From: Labyrinthula sp. Ha
Taxonomy: Eukaryota; Sar; Bigyra; Labyrinthulida; Labyrinthulaceae
Assembly: GCA_015227615.1 (NCBI GenBank)
Contig: JAALGZ010000083.1
Location: 18,051 to 82,050, forward strand
Direction: 5' to 3'
Length of the DNA stretch: 64,000 nt
The notes under the pieces: model-generated
The model's input: only the letters and a program-made list of their open reading frames with translations
Told to the model about the DNA's origin: nothing
The model's database searches: none
Made by a program: the position numbers and the translations under genes
Shown: piece by piece, positions 1 to 11,500 of the stretch
How the letters are laid out: every line of letters begins with the position of its first letter
Position numbering within the stretch: the first letter of the stretch is position 1

Positions 1-2067
1 TTATGGCATCAGAAAATTAAAATTGCACGCATATCGCCGTAAAAATTCTAATATTGACAGAGCACTAAGGCTTCTATTTAGCATATATACAGCTCAATGG
101 GGCACAAAATTAGTGTATTGAAGCATGTTCTACATCTGTATTGTTTCTAGTCCGTGCACACTGTTTGAATGATTGTTTGGAATTTTGAAGTAACTGGAGA
201 AAATAGATAGTAAGTTGCAGGGAGTACCAGTTACAACCGCAAATTCAAGCTGGCTAGCGGGCCAAACCTAATCTCCTTACCAACACAAGTAATGAGGAGC
301 TGCTCATTAAGTAACAGCAAGCATTGACTATAACTTTAAAGTACAGAAAGACCTTGTCAAAATATAAAGTTATTTTTAAAATTAATTTGCAAAAGCTTTT
401 TTTTTTCATGTTATTTTATAGCTTTTTGAAAATACTTACAGAAATACAACAAATTTTCATCTTGTAGTTTAAACACTGCAGAAAATTCTGTTTGCTATAA
501 GTCTTCTACAGTTTCTGAAAATCAGGTAGACAAACTACTTTAACACCAATTATTATATTGGGATCATCACGCTAGATTTCGTTGCAATAAGACCTAGGCC
601 CAAGAAAATAACAATGCTCATGAATAAGGATAATTAAATAGTTTGCAAGAAACTCTCTACAGGAATGATAATTAATTTTTGCTACCAGGTTTGGTAGAAA
701 ATAAAACTATAGAATCAAAGTATAGCTTGCTTCGAAATCAGTGAATTTAAAAACGTGAGAACCTATTCCCTTGTAGATATCTGGGCTTATCTCTATATTT
801 TTAGCTGAAATGTATTTTACCTTGAACAAGAGTCAATTTTAAGTAACCAATCATATCATGTACCAAGTTGATGTGAGAACCCAGTTATACCATACGAAAA
901 TACTGAATATATTGCTTAGAAAAGGATGCTCAAAATATTAGCGGTATAGAAATAAATCGAGGTTTCAAGAATTAACCCAAGTTGATACTCGTCACTATGT
1001 TAATAAATGAAATTCTTCAGGTAGAGTCTATCTTATTAGTCGTGCTAAATAAAGGAAAATTGAAAAGATACCCGCCGATAACTTTTGAATTAGATTTCGC
1101 AACAGCAAAGTTTGGAACTAGTAATAAGTGACTTAAAATACTAACAGACCAACATCGTTAACTATATACTAAGTTTAGTATACATCTATTGTGTTTTAGT
1201 TGAGTTTTATTAAGTAAGTCATAATGAAGAGTGTCATTAAATTTTAAATTTTTTATTGCAATGAGGAATGCTGATTGCAAAACCAGTACTCTTAGTTAAA
1301 CTCCTGTGTTCAAATAAAGATCTAACATGAATAATCATTTACGACCTCGACCTTTCTGTACATACCCTCTGTGTTCTTAGTTATTGTAAAGAGCCTTCGA
1401 TAAGCTATGCATCTATGCTCAAGCAACAGTCTTGCAGTAATACTAGGTAGGTTTCTCACTAAATTATGGTTTGGTCTCATAATTTTTCTCAGCTTGGTTA
1501 TTGGTTAGAATGTGAAGCACCAACATTTTTAGCCGAACTAATTATAAACATGGCATTAACAAAGAAAATATTTTGTGTATGATATCGAAGGAAATATATT
1601 AAAGAGCAGACTTATTCATGCATTTACCAACCCCCCCCCCTCGCCTGCATAGCATTTGACTACAAAATGCATTGACAACTGAAAAGTTTTGGTGTGCTAT
1701 GACCGCCTTGAAGGGCTAAAAAGACGTTTGGGATTCGATATATATATTCACGTCTTTATAGGAAAAGAAATACCCACTCCTTTAATAAAGCAATGTAAAC
1801 CAATATTCAAGACTTATTTCCTAGATAATAGATAGATGACCCAGGCTTTCATTTTGGCTTAAACTTTATATTCTTTACCTAAACAACCAAAAATGTTAGT
1901 TTGAAGAAATTTATGAATACCGTTTTCTAAAAACGACAGAGAAATTCCTTGGAATTTGTAAGTAAATAGCATTTGTAAACCAAGGTTAACTGTATATCAT
2001 AATAGTTTCCTTTGCTCTAGATAAAAAAATAAGCGTACATATATAAAATTACGAAAGAAACGCCAAC
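1..2067. other. Non-coding stretch
   Basis: No open frame or RNA gene could be supported here. The sequence is AT-rich with frequent stops in all frames. The only simple-sequence feature seen is a run of ten C at 1631-1640. Confidence 0.6.
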
Positions 2068-2397
2068 ATGTTTCAATCCCTCCAGAAACCATTGACGTCG
2101 ACAGTAGGTAAGCTCTGTTTTAGTGCCTGGTCTCTGTTTAACGAAACCGATGTATATGGAAACATTCGCTACAGTTTCTTTATATATTTGTCTTAGATAA
2201 TTGTGCTAGGCAGTTGTCGGGAAGTATGGATTCTCTATCCTACTATTTTCACATGTTTAACATTAATGCAGCCTTGAGAACAGGTAAGTGTTATCATAAA
2301 TTTGAAAAGAAAGCTACCAGTTGTGAAAGAATATATTGAAAATGGACAAGAGATTTAATTCTCACTTACTTTTTTAGATTTAAGTTTGAAATTATAA
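2068..2397 (+). CDS. Candidate three-exon micro-gene (about 48 aa)
   Basis: Not recognised. Three short exons join in frame: 2068-2107, 2197-2283 and 2378-2397. Intron 1 (2108-2196, 89 nt) starts GTAAGC and ends TCTTAG; intron 2 (2284-2377, 94 nt) starts GTAAGT and ends in a T-run followed by AG. The spliced frame begins MFQSLQKPLTSTV, continues through residues DNCARQLSGS and ends LSLKL before TAA. Both introns interrupt a codon after its first base, and the frame stays open through both junctions. The predicted product has an amphipathic start lacking acidic residues, compatible with a small organelle protein, but that is inference. Chance alignment of splice signals is possible, so confidence is moderate to low. 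Confidence 0.35.
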
Positions 2398-5300
2398 ATC
2401 AAAGCTGGTTAAGTTCCAGCAAATTATATGATTGAGCTTCTAGGCAAAAAAAAGATATTTATGCTGAGACATATTACCCCAAGATTTTACAGAGAAATCA
2501 GTTTCAGGTGTCGTGAATTTTTCCACTTTATCCGAGGTACTTCTTGCACGGATTATATTACTTTGCCCAAATGGATAGCAGGAGCCATTTTTTGACTGCC
2601 TGTAGCAATTATATGGGTAGAATTCGGGCTTACAATTAAGAGAAGATTCATTTGTTAGTGTCCTGACAGTTATAACTTGATCTCAGCAAACCTCTTATTA
2701 TCAATACAGGACACCACACCCAAGCCAAGCTACATTCATTCCTTTTTGAAAAATAAGAGGATTGTCTTTCTTAAGGCTTTGTATCGCTATTTCTTAGTGT
2801 TATTTATCACACCTACATGTAAAATCTGGAAAAGATAAATACTTAGACACTTGAAAAAACGATAGTCCTAGTAGGTTATGAAGTGACGCTGCACAGTTCT
2901 TAGCCATTGACTATTAATGATAGCAGCTCTTGACAATGGTCAAGAATATAGCAGTCATCACGGTAGTTACACTTTTATGTCAGCTCTTAGGCTTGAACAA
3001 TAACCATCAAGCTCTCTATGCTTAAATTGTTGCTATTGTCATCATTATTGGGGATTACCAGTTGCTTTGGTCTTTACATATGATATCCTTTCTCTGTAGC
3101 CTTGTACTTGCCCGAAGTATTACTGTTTGGGGGCTCATGTGGTTCAACTTGGAAAGGCTTTATCTTGACTCAAGCCTTCAAGCTAAATAGAGAGGTTCAT
3201 ATACTTTATCCTGGTAGAGTTTGACTAGTCGGTAGGTGAATACAGACTCAAATGACTATTACCCCCATCGCGAAATTAACTTGAAGTACTCCCTTTAAAT
3301 AAGAACGCAAACAGAGCAGATAAGAATTTGTGAATGAATATTAAGAGACTCACTACGAAAAAAGAATCCCCCGAGCTAAGCCTGATTCAATACACCTAAA
3401 AGCAAAGTAAATAATTTTATCTCGCTAGAAAGTAAGCACAACATTTGTTTTACTGTGGGTGACATTATGCATGAAGAACTCTTCCTAAAGGAAAATCTTA
3501 ACGAAGCATTACCATTTGACACCGGTATAATATGCATTCTTCAAGGCAGTTGGAATCATCCAGCATGTGCGATATTATGAACTTCTTCATAGTTACTTCT
3601 AGGTCTTGACAGTATTGGTCGTGTATAGGAGCTCCAGTTGAAGAGTATTCATCATTGAAGAGTCCTAACACTCAAAAGATGTTTTTGAATTTTTGAGGAT
3701 ATTCAAAACTCAACCATGAAACTTAGATTCCACAAAAGGGAACTCATTGAGAATCCTCGATTCCTCATTAAATCCGTTAAGTGCCATCAGTCAATTCCTC
3801 AGTGAAGCACTAATTTCTCACCCAGTCAAAATCAAGCAATTCCTTACTCAGAAATCCTCAATAAGTTTTTCATTCCTCTCTCAGTGTGGTATCGATACTC
3901 ACTATGTATCGGTATTCACATACAATATGCAGAAGGTTAGTTTTGCAAACGTTATATTGGGCATATAGGCTAAGTAACAAGTTCAACTACAATGAACTCC
4001 AAAGCTTCATATAATTTAAACTAACCGACGTGAAGCTTCCTACCTTTGGAAAACGAGTACCACTTAGAGCCAATCTAATTGGTAACTATGTTAAACTCAT
4101 TTGCGTGTAATTAAAGCCGGAACAAACTATATTTAAATAAATCTATTCTAAAATTCTCTCGCTAAAGGATTTTCCTCAGGCTAAAAAACATATTTAGAAT
4201 TCTTTACTCTCAACTTTAGCCAAGCAAATCCAGCACCTTTAATTAATTAATTTAGTAAACTCAGGTTATGGTGGCATAGTCTTGATCCGTCAGATATGGG
4301 AGCAGGATTAATATATTTTGCATGCTTGATAATCCTCTCCTAGGTTTAATAACCGCAGTTTCAGTTGCCTATGTTAATCTCCGCAAAAACTAATGGAAGA
4401 GTGGTTATTAAGGAACGGAAGTATAATTTCGCATAAACTAAAAAAGAAGAAGTTAGAATGAAACAAAAATAAAGAAAAACCAGAATGTATAGCATCTCCA
4501 ACTACTACTCAGTTAAATGAGAGCTAACGAAAATAAACAGATCACCCAAATTAACTTTCATCTTCCAAAGCCCCTGAACAAGAAAGTTCGATGGAAACCC
4601 ATTTGCTTTAGTTGTTTCTACTATGCAAAGCTGACTTCTAGTACCATTTTGGTATTTGCCAGCCCAAACAAGATCAAAAAAGATATACTGGTATCTCCTA
4701 AAAGCAGTGAATTTCCCCTTTTAATACTCTCTGTGGTACTTTTTCAAAATACTTAAGTATATCGATTGAACTTTTCTTTATTATTACGACACATACATTT
4801 TGAGTTATTAAGAGCTTAGACCTATCCTGATGACAAACCAAAGGTAAAATAAGTATATCCAGATAGAATAGAGCTGCATTACATTTTCATGAACTTTGTT
4901 TCTTGGAGTTCAAAATATTTTTTCGTAAGTCTTATTGACCTGAAAACCTTTTCGTTGTGGTTTAGTTCATCCTGTTTCAATTTGACTCCTTTGTCTCTGA
5001 GTCTAGTTCCAAACTTATGAGAGAGATTAGAGTATTTCTCATTTTGGTGGGGATACTGTTAGTTTAGGAAGGTGAAACTATGGTTCTGATGTTAACTTTT
5101 CCAGATTAAGTTTTCCTATACTAATTAGACTACGTCTACCCCATGATTGTAAAATTGGTAATTACTGACTACAGCTGAATATCCACTCGAAGCTGAGTTT
5201 CTTAATTTTCGCCTTGTTAATTTGAATATGAACTTAAGCAATAAATTCTTGATTGTTGTTAGCAAAGAACTTTTGAAAAGTCTAGTTTCTTAATATTCTT

Positions 5301-5427
5301 GTCTAATATTCCAATAAGTGTATTTTGCAATGTCTAAAATAGCCGTTGGAAAAATTTAAACGTTAGAATATTGTGGGAAAAACAAACGGCTAAAAAGTTT
5401 TCAACAAAAAATAATCGTTTAAAAAGA
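2398..5427. other. Mostly non-coding stretch
   Basis: Short open frames at 3747-3968 and 4517-4756 look like chance: AT-rich composition, no motif and no support. The only structure seen is a patch at about 3628-3900 full of TCATTGAG/AATTCCTCA-like words (listed separately). Confidence 0.5.
3628..3900. repeat. Degenerate minisatellite patch, possibly a decayed TIR element
   Basis: Many variants of CTCATTGAG and AATTCCTCA occur within about 270 bp. The left edge reads GTGTATAGGAGCTCC, close to the left edge of the element at 23386 (GTGTATAGGGGTGCT). A clear right-hand inverted end was not found, so this is the weakest member of the proposed family. Confidence 0.3.
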
Positions 5428-5922
5428 ATGAAGAAAAGAGGAAAGAAAAAAACTCAAGAAGAGTTGAGTGTTCCTCTGACACCAAGCTCTAGTGGAAACG
5501 ATAAGAGTTCAGAAGATGAAGAAGCTTTGAGAATTGTTGTTGATAGTTTTGTTGATAAGAAAAGAGAAAAGTTGGAGAAGAAGCTTGTAACAGCTGGTCG
5601 ATCCATTAAGAAAAATATTAAATCAAGAGTGGAAAGCTGCATGAAAGAGTTTTATGAAATCGATTGCGAAATGTCTTTGGTATTATACGAAAAAGAAATG
5701 AAGAAGAGAAAGGTTGAACTCCAAAAAGTATTGGACAATTTACACCAAAGTGAACAACTTCTCCAAAAAAAAGAAGACGAAATAAATGTGTTTAAGAAGA
5801 AGTTCAAAGAGAAGAAGAGCCAATTTTTCCTTCAGTGGGATACAACTTCAAAGGCATTCCTGGACAGAATTTTACAAGAAAATGAACAAATATCAACACA
5901 ATTGCGCGCAGCCACCAACTAG
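5428..5922 (+). CDS. Lysine-rich coiled-coil protein, weak SYCP3/Cor1 resemblance
   Basis: A 164-residue protein from the first in-frame ATG (5428). The frame stays open upstream without an ATG, so an upstream exon cannot be excluded. The N-terminus is a basic tract (KKRGKKKTQ) followed by a Ser/Glu acidic patch; from about residue 40 the protein is almost continuous charged helix, predicted coiled coil. Near the C-terminus the segment FFLQWDTTSKAFLDRI resembles the F-x-x-QWD segment of the SYCP3/Cor1 family of chromosome-axis proteins, and an upstream KKREKLEKK resembles that family's basic helix start. The spacing between them is longer than in SYCP3, so homology is only suggested. A nuclear, DNA-associated role is inference from composition; the safe call is hypothetical coiled-coil protein. 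Confidence 0.6.
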   Translation: MKKRGKKKTQEELSVPLTPSSSGNDKSSEDEEALRIVVDSFVDKKREKLEKKLVTAGRSIKKNIKSRVESCMKEFYEIDCEMSLVLYEKEMKKRKVELQKVLDNLHQSEQLLQKKEDEINVFKKKFKEKKSQFFLQWDTTSKAFLDRILQENEQISTQLRAATN

Positions 5923-6169
5923 AACAATTCTGATGAGCTCTTTGCAAGACTTAAAGAATCAACTTCTTATATACTCACGATGTGTCTTTTTGCTTTTTGC
6001 CTGTGTACATATGTAGTTGTAATCTAACGGTTAAAAATACGACCATCGTCATTGGTGGATAACAGTTCAAAATGTAGCAGTTTAAAACTGTATCAGCGAA
6101 TAAGATCTATTTCCGACGTTTGAAACTTTTCCCCGAAAAACAAAGATAAACAAGAAAACACTAAGAAGA

Positions 6170-6397
6170 ATGCCAAGCCTAACAGAAGTTGCAAAACATA
6201 AATCATCTGACGATTGCTGGATTGTTATAAGTGGTCAGGCATATAATGTAACAGAGTTTCTGGACGAGCACCCCGGTGGGAAGAAAGCGATCTTAATGTA
6301 CGCAGGAAAAGATGCTACTGCTGAGTTTGAGATGTTACATAAACCAGAGATCTTAACAAAATATGCAAAAGAATTCTTAATTGGCAAGATAGAGTAA
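6170..6397 (+). CDS. Solitary cytochrome b5 domain protein
   Basis: A 75-residue protein made of a single cytochrome b5-like heme-binding domain. The signature EHPGG is at residues 33-37 (axial heme ligand His34), the second ligand is His57 in MLHKP, and DDCWIVI at 14-20 matches the usual DCW core strand. The region around His57 resembles the b5 domain of flavocytochrome b2/lactate dehydrogenases more than microsomal b5. No C-terminal membrane anchor and no fused FMN, reductase or desaturase domain follow before the TAA, so the product should be a small soluble electron carrier. The partner enzyme is unknown. The start is the first ATG after upstream stops. Family call is secure; role is inference. 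Confidence 0.9.
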   Translation: MPSLTEVAKHKSSDDCWIVISGQAYNVTEFLDEHPGGKKAILMYAGKDATAEFEMLHKPEILTKYAKEFLIGKIE

Positions 6398-7031
6398 AGA
6401 AAGTCACAAAAGTCAATGCTTAGCTACCTGTAATTACTAACATTGCCTTACTAATACTTTCCTTTCTCCAAGTACTCTTCTTCCAAGGCCATAAGGCCCA
6501 AACTTGGTCAACAACTGATTGCCCAAAAGTTTATCGAATAAAGCCGAAAGCACGTTCGCCTAGAGCGGGTACTTACCAGATTCTTCCCTACAATTTACAC
6601 AGTACGACACAATCTCGGCAAAGTTCACCACAGTAAAGTCCGGTAAACCGGAGAAAACAACCGGGAATAAGTGGTTTGTGTAGTGTGGAGAACACTGTAT
6701 GCATCCGATTTTGTAATCGTATGTCAGTTATTGGAAATTGAAGGGAAACCTCTCAAATTATTCACTCAAGCCATGAGAGCTTTTTGATCCTTATTCGTTC
6801 AAGCCAAAAAGTAAAAAAAAACAAGAAGACGCAAAAGTTATTCAGTTATCCGGCTTTCAGTACCCGGATATGAGCAGAAGGAAAAAGAAAAGTAATTGTT
6901 CAGGTATAGTGTTTTTTGAAGAATCTTTCAAGTCCTTTTATCTTTATTTATCTCTGCAAACGAAAAAGGAACACGCACGAGAAACGCTCAAGTTATTAGG
7001 CATCACTCTCTCTTCTCTGCTACTCTAGCGA
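6398..7031. other. Intergenic region between the b5 gene and the HTH gene
   Basis: This holds the 3' flank of the b5 gene and the probable promoter and 5' leader of the next gene. It is locally less AT-rich than its surroundings (6540-6720). On the minus strand a GGTAAGTA donor-like word occurs near 6570, but no convincing exon was found beside it. Confidence 0.4.
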
Positions 7032-8555
7032 ATGCTCTTGACTTCTATTGATTCTATACAAGAAGACAGCCTTTTCTCAAATTCAACTTATAGAACCTCT
7101 GTTAAGCTTGAAGATTCAATGGAACCTGACTCTGAACCTGAACAACAAAGAAATCAACAGAAAAACAATCCTCAACAACAAACTTCCCAAAAGCGTTCTG
7201 CTAATATCTCAACGGATACTTCTTTCCCACCTGGCCAAACGACTTCCAGCCACGGCTACTCGTTTGACTATGGTGTAGAACAATATGGACAGCCGAACCA
7301 AGCCACACCAAACCAAACGGCTTTCACCCCAATGTCTCTATCAACTCCTAATCCCATGGGTCGCGCTTTTAGCTTTAGTAGCTCTGGGCTAGCTGGGTTC
7401 CCATCCCCAAGAAATGTTCCACCTCAGCCACCTTTACTAACTACAAAGCAAACTAGAAAATCAATTTACGACGCACAGAGTTTCCTGGGTTATCACCGGA
7501 ATAATCCCGTCCCGAATTTTACTGGGTTCCCAAATACTCCACAGAACCAACATACAAGTTTCCAGCAGCAGATGCACAATTTACAACAACTTCAAAGTTT
7601 AGGAGGGTATCAGTATGGTGAAACTATGTTTCAAGGTTTATCTATGAGAGAGCAAGAAGACTTAAATAAAAGAGGTACGTCAATATCAGCTGAAGATAGA
7701 AAACCACCTACAGAAGAAGAACTTGTGTTTTACAGGAATCACATTAATATCCTTCACTCTCTTATTGTTTACAACGTTCAATATCTGACTTTTTTTCCTC
7801 AGAAAGATTGGCTCAATATTTTCAATCAGATTGTGAATTCTTTACCAAGAACTTTAAATCAAACACACTTTTCTCATATGACCGAAATAAAGCAAGAACA
7901 AGCTGAAGCTGACTCTCTACTGCCTCCTTATTTAGCACGCCCTTCTCATCTCTCTCTTCCTTTGTCCGTTAAAACTTCAGAATCTGAAGCTAAAGAAACT
8001 CAACGGACAAAATATGTTCGCGAGACTATCGAGGGTAGATTACCACAAAAAATAGTTGAAGGAATAAAATCTTTGACACAGTTCCAAAAAACTTTATCTA
8101 GAAATAAGTGTCGAGAAGTGCTTGGTTTCTACAAGCTTGTGTTAGATAATAGAAATCAAAGTCGACTTTCCACTGCGCAACAGTTAGAAGCATCAAGTAC
8201 ATATGTGGTTCGAACAATACTTAATTGGGCAAGAGAGTATCAAGTGAATGGAGGTTTGTTTAATAAGAGTAGAATTGGAAAGCATAAGAGAGTAACCTTA
8301 CTTTCTGATCCAGCCTTTCAGGAGGCTTTGATTGCATATAGTAGAAGAGTGAAAGAAGAAACTGGTGATGAAATTAGTGTGGATAAAGCCAGTCAGTGGA
8401 TTAAGGAGTATCATGCAAAGCAAGTTGAACTAGCTGGTGCTAATGGTGATGGAGAATTACCTGGTCCACCATCATCTAGGGCAACTGTACATAGGTGGTT
8501 GAAAATCTTAAATATTCAGTTGGGGTCTCGAGGAAAGAAAAAGAGTCATAGATAG
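7032..8555 (+). CDS. Q/N/P-rich protein with transposase-type helix-turn-helix C-terminus
   Basis: 507 residues from the ATG at 7032. Residues 1-220 are low-complexity, rich in Gln, Asn, Pro and Ser, like activation domains of eukaryotic regulators. From about 375 the protein is ordered: a first helix-turn-helix-like unit (STAQQLEASSTYVVRTIL), a basic linker, then a second unit including SVDKASQWIKEY and SRATVHRWLKIL, and a basic tail SRGKKKSHR. This tandem arrangement resembles the DNA-binding half of IS630/Tc1-like and related eukaryotic DDE transposases, in which a DDE nuclease would follow. Here the frame ends directly after the second unit and no DDE domain is seen downstream. That suggests a domesticated transposase DNA-binding domain joined to a regulatory N-terminus. 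The function as a transcription factor is inference. Confidence 0.75.
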   Translation: MLLTSIDSIQEDSLFSNSTYRTSVKLEDSMEPDSEPEQQRNQQKNNPQQQTSQKRSANISTDTSFPPGQTTSSHGYSFDYGVEQYGQPNQATPNQTAFTPMSLSTPNPMGRAFSFSSSGLAGFPSPRNVPPQPPLLTTKQTRKSIYDAQSFLGYHRNNPVPNFTGFPNTPQNQHTSFQQQMHNLQQLQSLGGYQYGETMFQGLSMREQEDLNKRGTSISAEDRKPPTEEELVFYRNHINILHSLIVYNVQYLTFFPQKDWLNIFNQIVNSLPRTLNQTHFSHMTEIKQEQAEADSLLPPYLARPSHLSLPLSVKTSESEAKETQRTKYVRETIEGRLPQKIVEGIKSLTQFQKTLSRNKCREVLGFYKLVLDNRNQSRLSTAQQLEASSTYVVRTILNWAREYQVNGGLFNKSRIGKHKRVTLLSDPAFQEALIAYSRRVKEETGDEISVDKASQWIKEYHAKQVELAGANGDGELPGPPSSRATVHRWLKILNIQLGSRGKKKSHR

Positions 8556-11500
8556 GTTTCTTATTAATGTGTTTTTGTTGTTAGACAACCTGTCGCTTTT
8601 GTTGGATAGACTCTGTGTTGTTGAAGATGTTGTGAAGATGTCAGAAACAAATATACTTTATTATTATTTTGTTAGATTTATTGTCAGGGGAAATAGACTA
8701 TTATATTGGTGCATATAAATGCGTAAACATATCTTGCGAACTCCTCTTCTGTTTCTTTATTGGGTTTTATTAATTACGGATCATGCTGGTAGAAGAGAAA
8801 TACTTATCAAACTCAAAACATATTGAGAGGATTAATACTGCAACTTTTCTTCTAATAAACCTACAAAATATCGTTATTAGGCTCAATGTAATTCTTGAAA
8901 GTACTAGCTTAGCGTAACCAACAGTTTTCACAACGTGATGTGACCTTTAGTTGCAAGCTGCTCTGTTAAATTAAACTATCGGTACAACCACCAGAATGAG
9001 GAATCTCGTGGTATATGCAGTCACATTTCTGTACTTTAAGGGAAAACCCTCTCACAGACTTCTAGCACAATTTGATTATACACAATCTGTAACACTTATG
9101 AGATGCAGAAACGAAAAAACAATTGATGTAATGATAAGGTTTGATGGGAATGAGAAAAGCCCCAATTTTTATGAAAGAAGGAAACAGTTATGACAATAAG
9201 CCATTTTCCAAGAAATGTATCATGTACTTCCTTTGTCAACTCCTAATTAATCGGTGAAGACTATGGATTTATGAAACTACTTAAAATCTCTGCGTGGACA
9301 AACAAAATCTATCATTTAGAGTGGTGATAAACTAATTTACTTTCCTTAATGAACTCCCTAAGCTTATGTATTTATTTTAATATGTGTCTTTAGTTAGTTG
9401 GGTAATACACTTTAGTGTATCAGCTAAGTATTATGGCAGTATTTAACTCATTTTGAATGACTCTTCCATTTTCATTCTCTAATGAATACTAAGAACTTAA
9501 GTTATTGATTTACTTTGGACTCAAGCGGTTTGTTATAAATTGTAGAAAAGTTTATTTGCTATTGGTCGCAAAGTTCAGATATTGCAGTTATTATTATTAG
9601 CTTATCAATTAGGTTCTCAAAACAACACATGACCACTCTAATTCTCACTGTGTTATATAAAACATGACGCAACAACAATCACGTATGATTGTAACTTCTC
9701 AAATATTCCATAAATGAAAAGGAACTCTGTTACATTACTCAGGATCGTAAGTCATTCCTAAAGCTGAGACATATCTGGCAAATTTTTGTTCTACATGAAG
9801 TGATAGACTGGGCCTTCATTTTGCATTGCTTCTTGCTTAACGAAGAAAGCTAAGATTTATCTATTTACTTCTGTGCTTTCACTAAGGAAGAGGTTTTATA
9901 TACCGCAAGAGAATAAGATGACCTTGGCTAAACCAATATATGGATACTAGTTCGTTTGAATACTAGAGAACACTAGGCTTATAGGCTACCATCGGCATAA
10001 CGTCAGAGAGTGTAAAAGATAATATGCTGTGTTATTACTTAGGATGTCATTTTAAATTCTTGAGAAACCACACGTCAAGATTTCAGAATTGTTCACTAAA
10101 TCTAACTAATCCAGATGTTTACCCCAGCTTATATTAGTGAGACAGATGAGTTTCGATTATTATTATACAAATTTAACCTGTATCACGCATAGAGGCTGCC
10201 TTCGTCACTCAGCCTTACTGTAACTACACTGCTTTAACGGTTCCAGAGGAGAAAATGAAAATTAATATGTGCTTATTTTTAATTTTAAAGAAGTCTCTTG
10301 TTTACCCTTGTTTGAGAAAAATAATATAAGAGTACAAACTGGGCCTGTGTGATTGTGTCGCTGTGGCAGACGTAAAAATATTTAAGAAATCTTGTAGAAT
10401 ATCTACAAATTCGCTGTCCAAACATATATAAATTTCGCAATTTTCTCCTCCTTATAATGTTTGAGCGTCGCCAAAGTTATGCAAAGAAAATGATGTGGTC
10501 ATTTTGATTTCGAAGGCACTTAACTTGTAGAAAGAGAATATCTTCAAAATGTATCTGCAGTTTTGAAAAAAACACTTCCCTTCCATTAATAGTTCACCAT
10601 ATGCCATCGTTTGTTAACTGCAGAATATACTTAGCAGTTGAACAAATCTCATAAATTTCTATTAGTTAAGCCTAGATTATTTTTCTTAAAATTTTAAAAT
10701 TCTTAATTTGTTTGCACATACTCATGGACATTAGTTTATTGTTACAACCTCGCCCTTTTCTACCTTCATTTAACGGGTTGATACTTATTGTAACTTTGTT
10801 CCTTATAATATTTGTGAGGAGAAAACACATTGGGTGAAACTTTAGGAATTGTACACTCTTCAAAATTTACAAGTCAACACATACTTTATTCGGATTGATA
10901 TGAACAGTCATTGTATATAGTCAAACATAATAAAGATATCTCGCTTTCATTTATCCATCTCAAGTTTATGAACTGTGCAGTTTCTTGCATTTATATTGAT
11001 CTAACACAGCTTTCCAAGATATTTTCTCTTTCGTAACATCATTCTTCATTAGTACCAGCGGTGTTGAGCTGTGTTTACTACTCTTTACTTAAAATGCTTA
11101 TAGATAGAACCTGTCTCAGAGATTTTTCTCTTTTGTCTAAGAAGCAGGAAATATATCTAGTAGGCATATTCATCTAACATAGCCAAGAGAGCCTTTGGCA
11201 GCTAAGAAATAAGAAAACTTTGGGTCATATTATGAATTACGCTTAGATTTGGACTTCAAGCGTTTATATAGATGTTCCATTATGAAGCCAGAAGGTGGAT
11301 TTTTGACCTTGTAGTTAAGTTATACCATGACTCTAATGCAATAGTTCATTGAATTGAACAATGCTCCTTGAAGAAATTTATGAGAAACAGAAGAGTTTAA
11401 CCATTGTAGAATTATAACAGAAACACGATTACGGTTGCGATTGTGCATATATTTTATATTTTGCTTATGCTTGAATAATATTTTCTGAATGTTATGTTTA

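Noticed and set aside
1631-1640. C10 run (and G10 at 44142-44151) as G-quadruplex or telomere-like signal
   Set aside because: Single homopolymers without neighbouring G-tracts; ordinary simple sequence.
3747-3968. Open frame of 73 codons
   Set aside because: Overlaps a degenerate repeat patch; Ser/Phe-rich composition follows from the repeats.
6565-6730. Possible U1 snRNA, because TACTTACC (U1 5' end complement of the donor site) is followed by stem-like words
   Set aside because: The conserved U1 loop sequences and a clear Sm site with terminal stem were not found.
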